A stretch of 64,000 nucleotides of DNA from Mycolicibacterium thermoresistibile (lineage in GTDB: Bacteria; Actinomycetota; Actinomycetes; Mycobacteriales; Mycobacteriaceae): assembly GCF_900187065.1 (NCBI RefSeq), contig NZ_LT906483.1, positions 1,674,001 through 1,738,000 of the forward strand, given 5' to 3'. Made by a program: the position numbers and the translations under genes. Position 1 is the stretch's first letter; the number at the start of each line of letters is the position of its first letter. A model generated the notes under the pieces. It had not been told where the DNA came from, searched no databases, and saw only the letters and a list, made by a program, of their open reading frames with translations. Below are positions 27,594 to 36,676 of this stretch, one piece after another.

Positions 27594-27818
27594 ATGGCCG
27601 GCGGGCCAGAAGAGATCTTCACCCTTGAGGAGGTAGCCGCCTACCTGAAGGTCGGGAAGCGAACGGTCTACCGCTTGGTGGCAGCCCACGAACTACCTGC
27701 GTTCAAGGTAGGCGGCTCCTGGCGCTTTCGCCGACAAGAGATCGACCAGTGGATCAATGAGCAAACGATCACCGAACAGTCAGGCGGTGCTTCAAGCAAA
27801 CGCCCCCATGATGTCTAG
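27594..27818 (+). CDS. Excisionase-family (HTH_17) small DNA-binding protein
   Basis: A 74-residue protein with a winged helix-turn-helix of the MerR/excisionase type (EIFTLEEVAAYLKVGKRTVYRLVAAHELPAFKVGGSWRFRRQEIDQWI). ATG 27594 is preceded by GGAG at a normal distance; ATG 27564 is in frame upstream but less well placed. It lies 66 bases before mod. Small proteins of this kind often stand next to restriction-modification genes in proteobacteria and may act as a controller of mod/res transcription; that role is inference. No integrase is nearby, so a true excisionase role is unlikely. Confidence 0.85.
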   Translation: MAGGPEEIFTLEEVAAYLKVGKRTVYRLVAAHELPAFKVGGSWRFRRQEIDQWINEQTITEQSGGASSKRPHDV

Positions 27819-27884
27819 GGCGATACTTGGAACAGAACAGGATGTCAGCTGCGTAGTGGCTGCCCAAATATCTGGAGGAATAAC

Positions 27885-30800
27885 TTGTCTGCACCTTATG
27901 AACAAAACCAGAATCCTGCTGACAAGCTTCGCAAGATCAGGGAGCTGATGCTGGCCCTGGTGCCGGCAGACGGCTCTCCAATCGGAAACAAAGCGCTAAG
28001 GCGGGAGATTGAGACCCAACTCGCGAAGGAAGGGGTTTCGATAAGTGACGACGACTACTGGCAGGCCCATAGCGCTCTGGTTGCACAAGGCCTTCTGGTC
28101 AAGGGCCAGGGGCGCGGAGGGTCCGTACGACTCCCTTCAAATCTTGTGAAAGATTCCAGCGCTGGCGCAGAACGCACTCCGTTCGAGCTAACGACGGAGG
28201 AGCGTTCAACCCGCAGTGCAAGTGAAGACTCCGGGAAACTGACTCGGGCACACAAGGCACATGCGGTCACAAAGCGCCAGACGGCAGGGGATGATGCCAA
28301 CCAGATCCTCTCCTACCGCCACACCGACAAGCGGGTGAACAACCCCGAGGTCGGCATGGTGAACCCCAGGACCGACCCGGATGCCGGCAAGACCCGCTGG
28401 GCCTACGACCCGCACCTGGACCCGGCCCTGCAGTTCGACCCGCAGCGCAGCCGCATCGAGAAGCTGATCGACGACGCGCTCGCCTCGGGTGACACAGTGC
28501 AGATGAAGGCCGCGCTGGAGGAGCTGAAGCGGCTGCAGAGCCCCTACCTCAACTGGGCCGGCAAGGCCGAGCGCACGAGCTTCGAGGTGGACACCGTCAG
28601 CCTGCACGTGCACGAGCGCATCGACCCGGCCAGCATCCTGTCGGCCGTGCGCAAGGCCATGAAGGGCGAAGGCAAGAGCAAGGGCATGGAGAAGGCCCTC
28701 CAGCCCGGCCTGTTCGATGCGCCGTTCGAGAACCTGCCGCTGCGTGACGCGATCGACTTCTACCGCCATGAGAAAGGCTGGGCCAACCGCCTGATCGCCG
28801 GCGACTCCCTGCTGGTCATGAACAGCCTGCTGCAGAAGGAGAGCATGGCCGGCAAGGTGCAGATGATCTACATCGACCCGCCCTACGGCATCAAGTACGG
28901 CTCCAACTTCCAGCCCTTCGTCAACAAGCGCGACGTGAAGGACCGCAAGGACGAAGACCTGACGCAGGAACCCGAGATGATCAAGGCGTTCCGGGATACC
29001 TGGGAGCTGGGCATTCATTCATACCTGACATATCTACGAGATCGGCTATTGCTGGCGCGAGAGCTACTACACGAATCCGGAAGCGCGTTCGTACAAATTA
29101 GCGACGAAAACGTTCATCACGTGCGAGAGTTGATGGACGAAATCTTTGGTGACAAGAACTTTTGCTCACTTATATATTTCTCAACAACCACCGGACAGGC
29201 ATCAAGACTTCTTCCATCGGCAGGAGATTACATCGTCTGGTATGCCAAAGATAGAAATAAAGTAAAGTACCGACAGCTCTATTTGTCGAAAGGCGATGGA
29301 AATTTCGCAAGTTACTCGAACGCGAAGCGCCAAGACGGCAGCATCATCAAGCTATCCAAGAGCCAATTAGAAAGTCTTTCTTCACTTCCTGGCAACTGGA
29401 AAATCTTCTCCGCACAGAATCTCCGCTCTCAGGGTGGTGGCGATGACGGCGCTCGCACCTTTACAACCATGGGTAGACCATTTGACTGCGGCCCCAATCA
29501 CCACTGGAAAACCCCACCGAACCCTGGATTAGAGCGGCTTGCACGAGCACATCGGATAATCATCAATGGAGACACACCAAATTACGTTCGTTATATAGAT
29601 GATCACCCGGTATTTCCTATCAATGAAAGATGGCTTGATACGGCTATTGCCGGATTCTCTGGGGACTCAAAGCAATATGTAGTTGTCACACCGGCCAAAG
29701 TCATCGAACGCTGTGTCTTGATGTCAACTGACCCAGGCGACCTAGTGCTTGATCCCACCTGCGGCTCAGGCACCACTGCTTATGTCGCCGAAAAATGGGG
29801 CCGCCGCTGGATCACCTGCGACACCTCGCGCGTGGCCATCACGCTGGCCAAGCAGCGCCTGATGACGGCGAGCTATGACTACTACGAGCTGAAGTACCCG
29901 CACGAGGGCCTGAAGGGCGGCTTCATCTACAAGACCGTGCCGCATGTGACGCTCAAGTGGATCGCCAACAACCCGGAGATCGACGACATCTACGAGCGCA
30001 TGCATCCGGCAATCGAGAAGGCGTTGGCCGAGCTCAACGCCGCCCTGCGCGCGTCGCCGCCGAAGCCGTTTGCCGTGACCGAGGGCGGCCGCAAAGGGAA
30101 GAAGGTCGATTTCTCGCTCCCTGCGTCGCAGAAGGAAAAGCTGCCGTCTGGCGAGGAAGTGATGGCCGGCGCCCTGCTGGAATGGGAAGTGCCCTTCGAC
30201 TTCCCGGAGGACTGGCCGGACGCTGCCCGCAAGCCGTTCGAGGCCTTCCACGCGGCCCGGCAGGCCATGCAGAAGCGGATGGACGAGTCCATCGCCGCCC
30301 ATGCTGACCAGGAAATCCTCTACGACCAGCCGCAGGTGGCCAAGAACAGGCTGCGCATCACCGGCCCGTTCACGGTGGAGGCGGCGCCCTTCCCCACCGT
30401 GAAATCGCTGGATGAGGCAGCGGGACCGGACGAGGCCGATGCCAGCATTGCCCGCACCGGCGAATCCGGCCGCCAGCACCAGTGGCGCGACGAGCTGCTC
30501 AAGACCGGCATCCGCGGGCGCGGCGGCCAGGTGCTCAAGTTTGCTGATCTGGAGCCGCTGCCCTCCGATCCCAGCATCCGCCACCTGCACGCCATCGGCC
30601 ATCTCGACAGCGGCGAACGCGTGGTCGTGAGCTTCGGGCCGGAACATGCCGCACTGGAGCAGCGGCAGGTCGCCCAGGCGCTGACCGAGGCCGAGAAGCT
30701 GCGCCCGCAGCCGGCCTTTATCGTGTTCTGCGCCTTCACCTTCGACCCGGAGGCGGCCAAGGACATCGACGAGACGCGCTGGCCGGGCGTGACCCTGCTC

Positions 30801-31253
30801 AAGGCGCAGATGAACACGGACCTGTTGACCGAGGACCTGAAGAAGGCCCGCGCCAGCAACCAGAGCTTCTGGCTGATGGGCCAGCCGGACGTCGAGGTGC
30901 GCCAGCGCAAGGATGGCCTGTACGAGGTGGAGGTGCACGGCTTCGATTACTTCGACACCGTGAAGGGCGAACTGGTCTCCGGCGGCAAGAGCAAGATCGC
31001 CATGTGGTCGCTGGATACGGACTACGACGAGCGTTCCCTGTTCCCGCGCCAGATGTTCTTCCCCATGGCAGGCAAGGGCGAAGGCTGGGAGAAGCTGAAG
31101 AAGAACATCCGCGCCGAGCTGGACGAATCTCGCCTGCAATCGTTCCACGGCACCGTCAGCCTGCCGTTCGAAGCGGGCGAGCACCGCAAGGTCGCGGTGA
31201 AGATCGTGGATGACCGCGGCATCGAATCGCTCAAAGTGATCAACCTGGATTGA
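27885..31253 (+). CDS. mod: Type III restriction-modification methyltransferase (Mod), beta-class N6-adenine
   Basis: A 1122-residue DNA adenine methyltransferase. Motif IV DPPY (YIDPPYGIKYGS, Asp331) precedes motif I (DPTCGSGTT, Asp623), the order that defines the beta class used by type III Mod subunits. The N-terminal ~150 residues contain a winged-helix-like segment, and an unusually long C-terminal region (~660-1122) follows the catalytic core. The target-recognition region lies between the motifs (~380-615), and its DNA (about 29010-29770) is much richer in A+T than the flanks. TTG 27885 is the start, with GGAGG 9 bases upstream. res begins 10 bases after the stop, so the two form an operon. 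Composition and codon use point to a proteobacterial donor. Confidence 0.93.
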   Translation: MSAPYEQNQNPADKLRKIRELMLALVPADGSPIGNKALRREIETQLAKEGVSISDDDYWQAHSALVAQGLLVKGQGRGGSVRLPSNLVKDSSAGAERTPFELTTEERSTRSASEDSGKLTRAHKAHAVTKRQTAGDDANQILSYRHTDKRVNNPEVGMVNPRTDPDAGKTRWAYDPHLDPALQFDPQRSRIEKLIDDALASGDTVQMKAALEELKRLQSPYLNWAGKAERTSFEVDTVSLHVHERIDPASILSAVRKAMKGEGKSKGMEKALQPGLFDAPFENLPLRDAIDFYRHEKGWANRLIAGDSLLVMNSLLQKESMAGKVQMIYIDPPYGIKYGSNFQPFVNKRDVKDRKDEDLTQEPEMIKAFRDTWELGIHSYLTYLRDRLLLARELLHESGSAFVQISDENVHHVRELMDEIFGDKNFCSLIYFSTTTGQASRLLPSAGDYIVWYAKDRNKVKYRQLYLSKGDGNFASYSNAKRQDGSIIKLSKSQLESLSSLPGNWKIFSAQNLRSQGGGDDGARTFTTMGRPFDCGPNHHWKTPPNPGLERLARAHRIIINGDTPNYVRYIDDHPVFPINERWLDTAIAGFSGDSKQYVVVTPAKVIERCVLMSTDPGDLVLDPTCGSGTTAYVAEKWGRRWITCDTSRVAITLAKQRLMTASYDYYELKYPHEGLKGGFIYKTVPHVTLKWIANNPEIDDIYERMHPAIEKALAELNAALRASPPKPFAVTEGGRKGKKVDFSLPASQKEKLPSGEEVMAGALLEWEVPFDFPEDWPDAARKPFEAFHAARQAMQKRMDESIAAHADQEILYDQPQVAKNRLRITGPFTVEAAPFPTVKSLDEAAGPDEADASIARTGESGRQHQWRDELLKTGIRGRGGQVLKFADLEPLPSDPSIRHLHAIGHLDSGERVVVSFGPEHAALEQRQVAQALTEAEKLRPQPAFIVFCAFTFDPEAAKDIDETRWPGVTLLKAQMNTDLLTEDLKKARASNQSFWLMGQPDVEVRQRKDGLYEVEVHGFDYFDTVKGELVSGGKSKIAMWSLDTDYDERSLFPRQMFFPMAGKGEGWEKLKKNIRAELDESRLQSFHGTVSLPFEAGEHRKVAVKIVDDRGIESLKVINLD
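29010..29770 (+). other. A+T-rich target-recognition segment inside mod
   Basis: Within mod the DNA changes sharply: for example 29161-29220 has 26 of 60 G+C whereas 28861-28920 has 34 of 60, and the sequence becomes G+C-rich again after about 29770. The segment coincides with the region between methyltransferase motifs IV and I, where target-recognition domains sit in beta-class enzymes. This mosaic suggests that the specificity domain was exchanged by recombination. Confidence 0.65.
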
Positions 31254-31263
31254 GGGCACGGAC

Positions 31264-34149
31264 ATGACTCAACCCAAGTCCTTGATCATCAATTCGCCGT
31301 TCGAGCGGCCCACGCACCACTGGCGGCGCGTCAGTGACCAGCGTCTGGAACTGGTGGAGGGCCGCCGCCCGGCTGGCTACGAGATTTTCGACACACGCAA
31401 CAACACGGTGCGCAGCGTTGAGCTTGAGCTGGTGAACCGCATCCGCGAACGGGTGGACGAATGGCGCGATGCCGGCTACCCCGGCGTCACGGCGGTTACC
31501 CGCGCGCTACTGGAGCACTGGCGCGACCCAGAGGCCAACCGCCCCTACCCGTTCTACTTCTGCCAGTTGGAGGCCATTGAGACGCTCATCTGGCATGTGG
31601 AGGCACCGGCCGAGTTCAAGCAGGGCATCTTCGTTCCGGGCGACGGCGGGCCGTTCGAGCGGCTGTGCAACAAGATGGCCACTGGCAGCGGCAAGACCAC
31701 GGTGATGGCGATGATCATCACCTGGCAGGTGCTGAACGCCCTGACCTATCCCAAGCGCAACAAGGATTTCTCTCGCGCCATCTTCATCGTGGCTCCGGGC
31801 CTGACGGTGAAGGAGCGCCTGCAGGTGCTGCACACCGGACATCCCGAGAACTACTACGACGCCTTCCTGCTGTGCCCCAACGAGGCCATGCGGCAGAAGC
31901 TCAACCAGATGGAGCTGCTGATCGGGAACTGGCACAGCCTGATGCCGCTCAAGGACCAGGACCGCTCCGTGGTGAAGAAAGGGGCCGAGAGCGACGAGGC
32001 CTACGTGCGCCGGGTGCTGGGCAAGCTCGCCGGCCACAAGGACATCGTGGTCATCAACGACGAGGCGCACCATGCTTACCGCAAGCCCGCCGAGGTCAAG
32101 GTCAGCAAAAAGGACGCCGAGGAGCTGGGCATTGACCTGGACGAGGCCACCCGCTGGATCGAAGGCCTGGACCGCATCCACAAGATGCGGCGCATCAGTC
32201 ACTGTTTTGACCTGACGGCCACGCCCTTTGCCCCCACGGGCAAGACCAGCACCGAAACGGCACTGTTCCCGTGGGTGATTTCGGACTTCGGGCTGAATGA
32301 TGCGATCGAATCCGGTCTGGTGAAGACGCCACGCGTCGTGGTCCGCGACAACGCGCTTCCCAATGCCCAGACATACAAGTCGAAGCTGTACCACCTCTAC
32401 CGGGAACCGGAGGTCGGTCAGGATCTGAACCGCCGTGGCGCAGAACCCCACGAACCGCTACCCCAGCTGGTACAGGAGGCGTATACCCTGTTAGGTGCCG
32501 ACTGGCGTGAGACACTGAAGGCGTGGCAAGAAGCAGGTCACACTTCCCCACCCGTCATGCTGACCGTGTGCAATCGCACGGAGACGGCAGCACGTATCGA
32601 GTACTACTTCCGCAACGGCGACGCCTATTGGCCGGAACTCAAGGCACCGGAGCGGACCCTGCGCGTGGATTCCAAGGTCCTGGAGAAGGCCGAGATTGGG
32701 GAAAGCGCGACCTCGGACAAGGCCTACGAGGAGGTCCTGAAGAACATCGTTGAAGCAGCGGGTATCCCCGAGTCGCGCAAGCAGCCACTGCGCGCGATGA
32801 AGAAGGAGGAACTGCTGCGCGCCATCGTGGACAACGTGGGCAAGCGGGGGACGCCAGGTCAGGACCTGCAGAACGTGATCTCCGTCGCCATGCTCTCCGA
32901 GGGTTGGGACGCCAAGAACGTGACCCACATCATGGGCCTGCGTGCCTTTACCAGCCAGCTGCTTTGCGAACAGGTGATCGGACGTGGCCTGCGCCGCGTG
33001 TCCTACGACACAGAAGCTGTGGTCTGCCCCGACGGGCAGACCCGCCAACTGTTTAAATCGGAATACGTCAACGTTTTCGGTGTGCCGCTGTCCATCTTCC
33101 AAGACGTTGGAGAAGGAGGTGATCCCCCACCACCGCCCAAGCCGAGCACCCAGATCGAATCGCTGGCGGAACGATCCAGCCTGGAAATCACGTGGCCGAA
33201 CGTGCTGCGAGTGGATGTGATCGTGCGGCCCGAGCTGACAGTGGATTGGTCAAAAATGCCGCCGCTCAAGATCGACCCGGCACAGGTCGTGGTCACGGCA
33301 GATCTGGCCCCGGCGCTGGGAGGCGCAGCGGACATGTCCAAGGCGGTGTCCATCGACCTGGAAGCGATACCCGAGGAGTTCCGCCTGCAGCGGCTGCTGT
33401 TCCGGGCTGCCCACAAGGCGATGGAGGCCCTGCAGCACAGCTTCACCGGGAGCCGCGAGTTGCTGATCCAGCAGCTGGTGCGGCTGGTCGAGCAGTTCTT
33501 CAACTCCGACCGGCTGGAAATCCCGTCGCTGTTCCATCAGGATCCGTTGCGCAAGCGGATCCTGATCGCGCTGTCGATCGACACAATCGTGAGCCATGTC
33601 GTCAATCAGATCCAGCAGCAGAACAGCAACCGGCTGGAACCGGTGTTCGACCAGGAATTTCCCATCGGATCGACGCGGTTCATGCGCACCTGGTACACCA
33701 CCAAACCATGTCTGGAGACGGTTAAGTCCCAGATCAGCCATGCCGTTGCCGACAGCGCATGGGAGCACTACACCGCCACACACCTGGAAAATCTTAATGA
33801 GGTGGCTGCCTACGCCAAGAATGACCATCTTGGCTTCCAGATCTACTACCTGTGGCGCGGCAGCAAGCGCAAGTTCCTGCCCGATTATCTGATCCGGCTT
33901 GCCAACGGCAAGCAGCTGGTGCTGGAAATCAAGGGCGAGGATTCGGACCAGAACCGCGCGAAGCGAATGGCTCTGGATGCCTGGGTACGCGCAGTTAACG
34001 CACGTGGCGGTTTCGGAACATGGTGTTGGGATGTGGTCAAGGCGGAGCCCTCAAAACTCCACGACGTGATCCTCCACCACGCAAAGACAGCGACCTTCAG
34101 CGAGCCCATTGGCGAAAACTTGATCACCTCTGTTCTAGCTTCGCCGTAA
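31264..34149 (+). CDS. res: Type III restriction endonuclease subunit (Res)
   Basis: A 961-residue restriction subunit with a superfamily 2 helicase core and a C-terminal nuclease domain. Walker A is MATGSGKTT (~138), the DEAH-type box is INDEAHHAY (~265-273), and TATPFAPTGK (~320) and QVIGRGLRR follow. The endonuclease motif PD...ExK is present as LPDYLIRLANGKQLVLEIKGED (Asp874, Glu888, Lys890). All motifs are intact, so the system should be able to cut DNA, provided Mod is also made. ATG 31264 follows mod by 10 bases. The stop is only 15 bases before ISL3 copy B, so the composite ends close behind the res gene. Confidence 0.94.
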   Translation: MTQPKSLIINSPFERPTHHWRRVSDQRLELVEGRRPAGYEIFDTRNNTVRSVELELVNRIRERVDEWRDAGYPGVTAVTRALLEHWRDPEANRPYPFYFCQLEAIETLIWHVEAPAEFKQGIFVPGDGGPFERLCNKMATGSGKTTVMAMIITWQVLNALTYPKRNKDFSRAIFIVAPGLTVKERLQVLHTGHPENYYDAFLLCPNEAMRQKLNQMELLIGNWHSLMPLKDQDRSVVKKGAESDEAYVRRVLGKLAGHKDIVVINDEAHHAYRKPAEVKVSKKDAEELGIDLDEATRWIEGLDRIHKMRRISHCFDLTATPFAPTGKTSTETALFPWVISDFGLNDAIESGLVKTPRVVVRDNALPNAQTYKSKLYHLYREPEVGQDLNRRGAEPHEPLPQLVQEAYTLLGADWRETLKAWQEAGHTSPPVMLTVCNRTETAARIEYYFRNGDAYWPELKAPERTLRVDSKVLEKAEIGESATSDKAYEEVLKNIVEAAGIPESRKQPLRAMKKEELLRAIVDNVGKRGTPGQDLQNVISVAMLSEGWDAKNVTHIMGLRAFTSQLLCEQVIGRGLRRVSYDTEAVVCPDGQTRQLFKSEYVNVFGVPLSIFQDVGEGGDPPPPPKPSTQIESLAERSSLEITWPNVLRVDVIVRPELTVDWSKMPPLKIDPAQVVVTADLAPALGGAADMSKAVSIDLEAIPEEFRLQRLLFRAAHKAMEALQHSFTGSRELLIQQLVRLVEQFFNSDRLEIPSLFHQDPLRKRILIALSIDTIVSHVVNQIQQQNSNRLEPVFDQEFPIGSTRFMRTWYTTKPCLETVKSQISHAVADSAWEHYTATHLENLNEVAAYAKNDHLGFQIYYLWRGSKRKFLPDYLIRLANGKQLVLEIKGEDSDQNRAKRMALDAWVRAVNARGGFGTWCWDVVKAEPSKLHDVILHHAKTATFSEPIGENLITSVLASP

Positions 34150-34318
34150 GTGCAGTGGATAGGGGGCTCTTCCGAGTTGGTAGGGGTCTGGTGTGACCGA
34201 TTCGGATCGTGTCGGTGACTGATTGAGGGCTCGCGCCCTTGTCAACTGGGTGTTCTTGACGCATCCAGAAGCAAAGGCGCGAGCTTGCCCCAGACTAGTG
34301 GTTCCCTGCTGCTTGGAC

Positions 34319-34322
34319 TCGA
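34319..34322. repeat. IS21 target-site duplication TCGA, left copy
   Basis: TCGA here and at 36739-36742 flanks the IS21 element; the uninterrupted copy A has a single TCGA at the same place. Confidence 0.9.
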
Positions 34323-34460
34323 TGACCGCGCTCACTGAAATTCCCCACTGACGCTCATCGAAATTCCCCACCCGTGTGGCTCCGCCGAGAAGGGCGGGCC
34401 TCCTTCGATGCTGCTGGTGTCTGACGCCTGCAGCACTGCCCGAAGGAGGCCCGCTTTCTC

Positions 34461-35822
34461 ATGCTCACATGGGAGGACGATGTGGAAGTACATGCCCTGG
34501 CCAAGCGTGGTTGGACGATCTCAGCGATCGCCCGCCACACCGGTTTCGACCGCAAGACGGTCCGCAAGTATCTGGCCGGCGACGGCACACCCGGGGTGCG
34601 TGCCCGACCCGGCCCGGACCCCTTCGACCCGTTCGTCGACTACGTCACCGCGAGGCTGACCGAGGACCCGCACCTATGGGCCCGCACCCTGTTCGACGAA
34701 CTCGAGGACCTGGGGTTCGGGCTGTCGTATCAGAGCCTGACCCGCAACATCCGCACCCGGAACCTGCGCCCGGTCTGTGAAGCCTGCCGGACCGCCACCG
34801 GGCGGCCGAACGCGGTCATCCCACACCCACCGGGCGAGGAAACCCAATGGGACTGGCTGGAACTGCCCGACCCACCGGCATCGTGGGGCTGGGGCAAGAC
34901 CGCGCACCTGCTGGTCGGCTCGCTATCGCATTCCGGGAAGTGGCGCGGCAACTTGGCGCCGAGTGAGGATCAGCCCCATCTGGTCGCCGGCTTGGACCGC
35001 GTGACTCGCGGCCTCGGCGGTCTGACCCGGGTGTGGCGCTTCGACCGGATGGCCACGGTCTGCGATCCGGGCAGCGGTCGGGTGACCGCGTCGTTCGCCG
35101 GGGTGGCCAAACACTACGGGGTGTCGGTGGCGATCTGCCCGCCGCGGCGCGGCAACCGCAAGGGCGTGGTGGAGAAGGTCAACCACACCGCCGCGCAACG
35201 CTGGTGGCGCACCCTGGCCGACGATCTGACCGTCGAGGCGGCCCAGGCCAGCCTGGATCGCTTCGCCCGGGTCCGCGGTGACACCCGGTTGCGGGCCACC
35301 GCCGACGGCCGCTCCTCGGTCGCTGTGGTGGCCAAAACGGAGCCCCTGGCGCCGGTGCCGGCGCAGGCGTATCCGGTGATCGTGGCCGAGACCCGCACCG
35401 CCTCGCGCCAAGCGATGGTGTCCTACCGCGGCAACCGCTACTCGGTGCCCCCGGAACTGGCCGCCGCCCAGGTGGTGGTGTCGCATCCGGTCGGCGGTGA
35501 GCACCTCGATATCGCCACCACCGCCGGGATCGTGGTCGCCCGGCACCGGATGGCCGCTGACGGGCTCGGGGTGATGGTGCGCGACAGCGGTCATGTCATC
35601 GCCCTGGACACCGCGGCGATGGCCACCGCGGCCACCGGGCGCCCGCATCGGCGCAAGGAACGCATCCCACCCGGCCCGGCGGCCAAAGCCGCTGCCGCGC
35701 AACTACTCCGAATCAAACAAGCCGACAGCTCCGTGCATCAATCCTCAACTCCGTCAACCGATTCCACCGTCATCGACCTGTCCGCCTACGAGCGGGCCGC
35801 CCAGAACAGGACCCTCCAATGA
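34461..35822 (+). CDS. istA: IS21-family transposase IstA
   Basis: A 453-residue IstA. The N-terminal helix-turn-helix (EVHALAKRGWTISAIARHTGFDRKTVRKYLAG) is followed by the retroviral-integrase-type DDE domain (QWDWLELPDPP..., ICPPRRGNRKGVVEKVNHTAAQRWW) and a C-terminal beta-barrel region (YRGNRYSVPPELA). The frame is complete. Its stop overlaps the istB start (ATGA), the normal IS21 arrangement that couples translation of the two proteins. Confidence 0.95.
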   Translation: MLTWEDDVEVHALAKRGWTISAIARHTGFDRKTVRKYLAGDGTPGVRARPGPDPFDPFVDYVTARLTEDPHLWARTLFDELEDLGFGLSYQSLTRNIRTRNLRPVCEACRTATGRPNAVIPHPPGEETQWDWLELPDPPASWGWGKTAHLLVGSLSHSGKWRGNLAPSEDQPHLVAGLDRVTRGLGGLTRVWRFDRMATVCDPGSGRVTASFAGVAKHYGVSVAICPPRRGNRKGVVEKVNHTAAQRWWRTLADDLTVEAAQASLDRFARVRGDTRLRATADGRSSVAVVAKTEPLAPVPAQAYPVIVAETRTASRQAMVSYRGNRYSVPPELAAAQVVVSHPVGGEHLDIATTAGIVVARHRMAADGLGVMVRDSGHVIALDTAAMATAATGRPHRRKERIPPGPAAKAAAAQLLRIKQADSSVHQSSTPSTDSTVIDLSAYERAAQNRTLQ

Positions 35823-36676
35823 CCCCCACCCCCCGCACCCCCAAAACCGCCACCACGACCACCGTCGAGGAGTCGCCGTCGGCGGCGGCGAGTCGCTATC
35901 AGCAGCTGCGTTCGCACCTGGCCGAACTCAAACTCGCCGCGGCCGCCGAAGCGCTGCCCGCGGTGCTCGACGAGGCTACCGCCGAGGGACTGTCGCTGAC
36001 CGTGGCGTTGGAGCGGCTGCTGGCCGTGGAAGTCGAGGCCTCCACCGCCCGCCGGCTGGCCGGCCGGTTGCGGTTCGCCTGCCTGCCCACCCCGGCCACC
36101 CTGGCCGACTTCGACGTCGACGCCGCCGCCGGGATCGACCGCAAGCTCATCGACGAGCTGGGCACCTGCCGCTACCTGGAATCGGCGACCAACATCCTGC
36201 TCATCGGGCCACCAGGCACCGGCAAAACCCACCTATCCGTCGGATTGGCACGCGCAGCCGCCCATGCCGGCTACCGCACCTACTTCACCACCGCCGCCGA
36301 TCTGGCCGCACGGTGCCACCGCGCCGCCATCGAGGGACGCTGGGCCACCACCATGCGGTTCTACGCCGGCCCAACCCTGCTGGTGATCGACGAACTCGGG
36401 TACCTGCCGTTGCCCGCCGAGGCCGCCTCGGCGCTGTTTCAGGTTGTGTCCCAACGGTATTTGAAGACCAGCATCGTCATCACCACCAACCGCGGGGTGG
36501 GAGCCTGGGGAGAGATCCTCGGCGACACCACCGTCGCGGCCGCCATGCTCGACCGCCTGCTGCACCGCTCCGTCGTCATCAACCTCGACGGCGAGTCCTA
36601 CCGCCTGCGCGATCACCAGGCCGCCGCCGAAACCCTACGCCGCACCACCACCGGCACCCGCCAACCACTACACTGA
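35819..36676 (+). CDS. istB: IS21-family helper ATPase IstB
   Basis: A 285-residue AAA+ ATPase that assists IstA. Walker A is GPPGTGKTHLSVGLA and Walker B is LLVIDELGYLPL; the C-terminal LLHRSVVINLDGESYRLRD is the typical IstB ending. The first ~20 residues are Thr/Pro-rich. The gene ends 62 bases before the element's right end. Confidence 0.95.
   Translation: MTPTPRTPKTATTTTVEESPSAAASRYQQLRSHLAELKLAAAAEALPAVLDEATAEGLSLTVALERLLAVEVEASTARRLAGRLRFACLPTPATLADFDVDAAAGIDRKLIDELGTCRYLESATNILLIGPPGTGKTHLSVGLARAAAHAGYRTYFTTAADLAARCHRAAIEGRWATTMRFYAGPTLLVIDELGYLPLPAEAASALFQVVSQRYLKTSIVITTNRGVGAWGEILGDTTVAAAMLDRLLHRSVVINLDGESYRLRDHQAAAETLRRTTTGTRQPLH

Noticed and set aside
27594..27818. A site-specific integrase/excisionase module with attachment sites
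   Set aside because: No integrase gene, tRNA or flanking direct repeat was found; the HTH protein alone does not make an integrative element.
29766..31265. 499-codon open frame antisense to mod
   Set aside because: It is the complement of the intact 3' half of mod and has the low-complexity look of a shadow frame.
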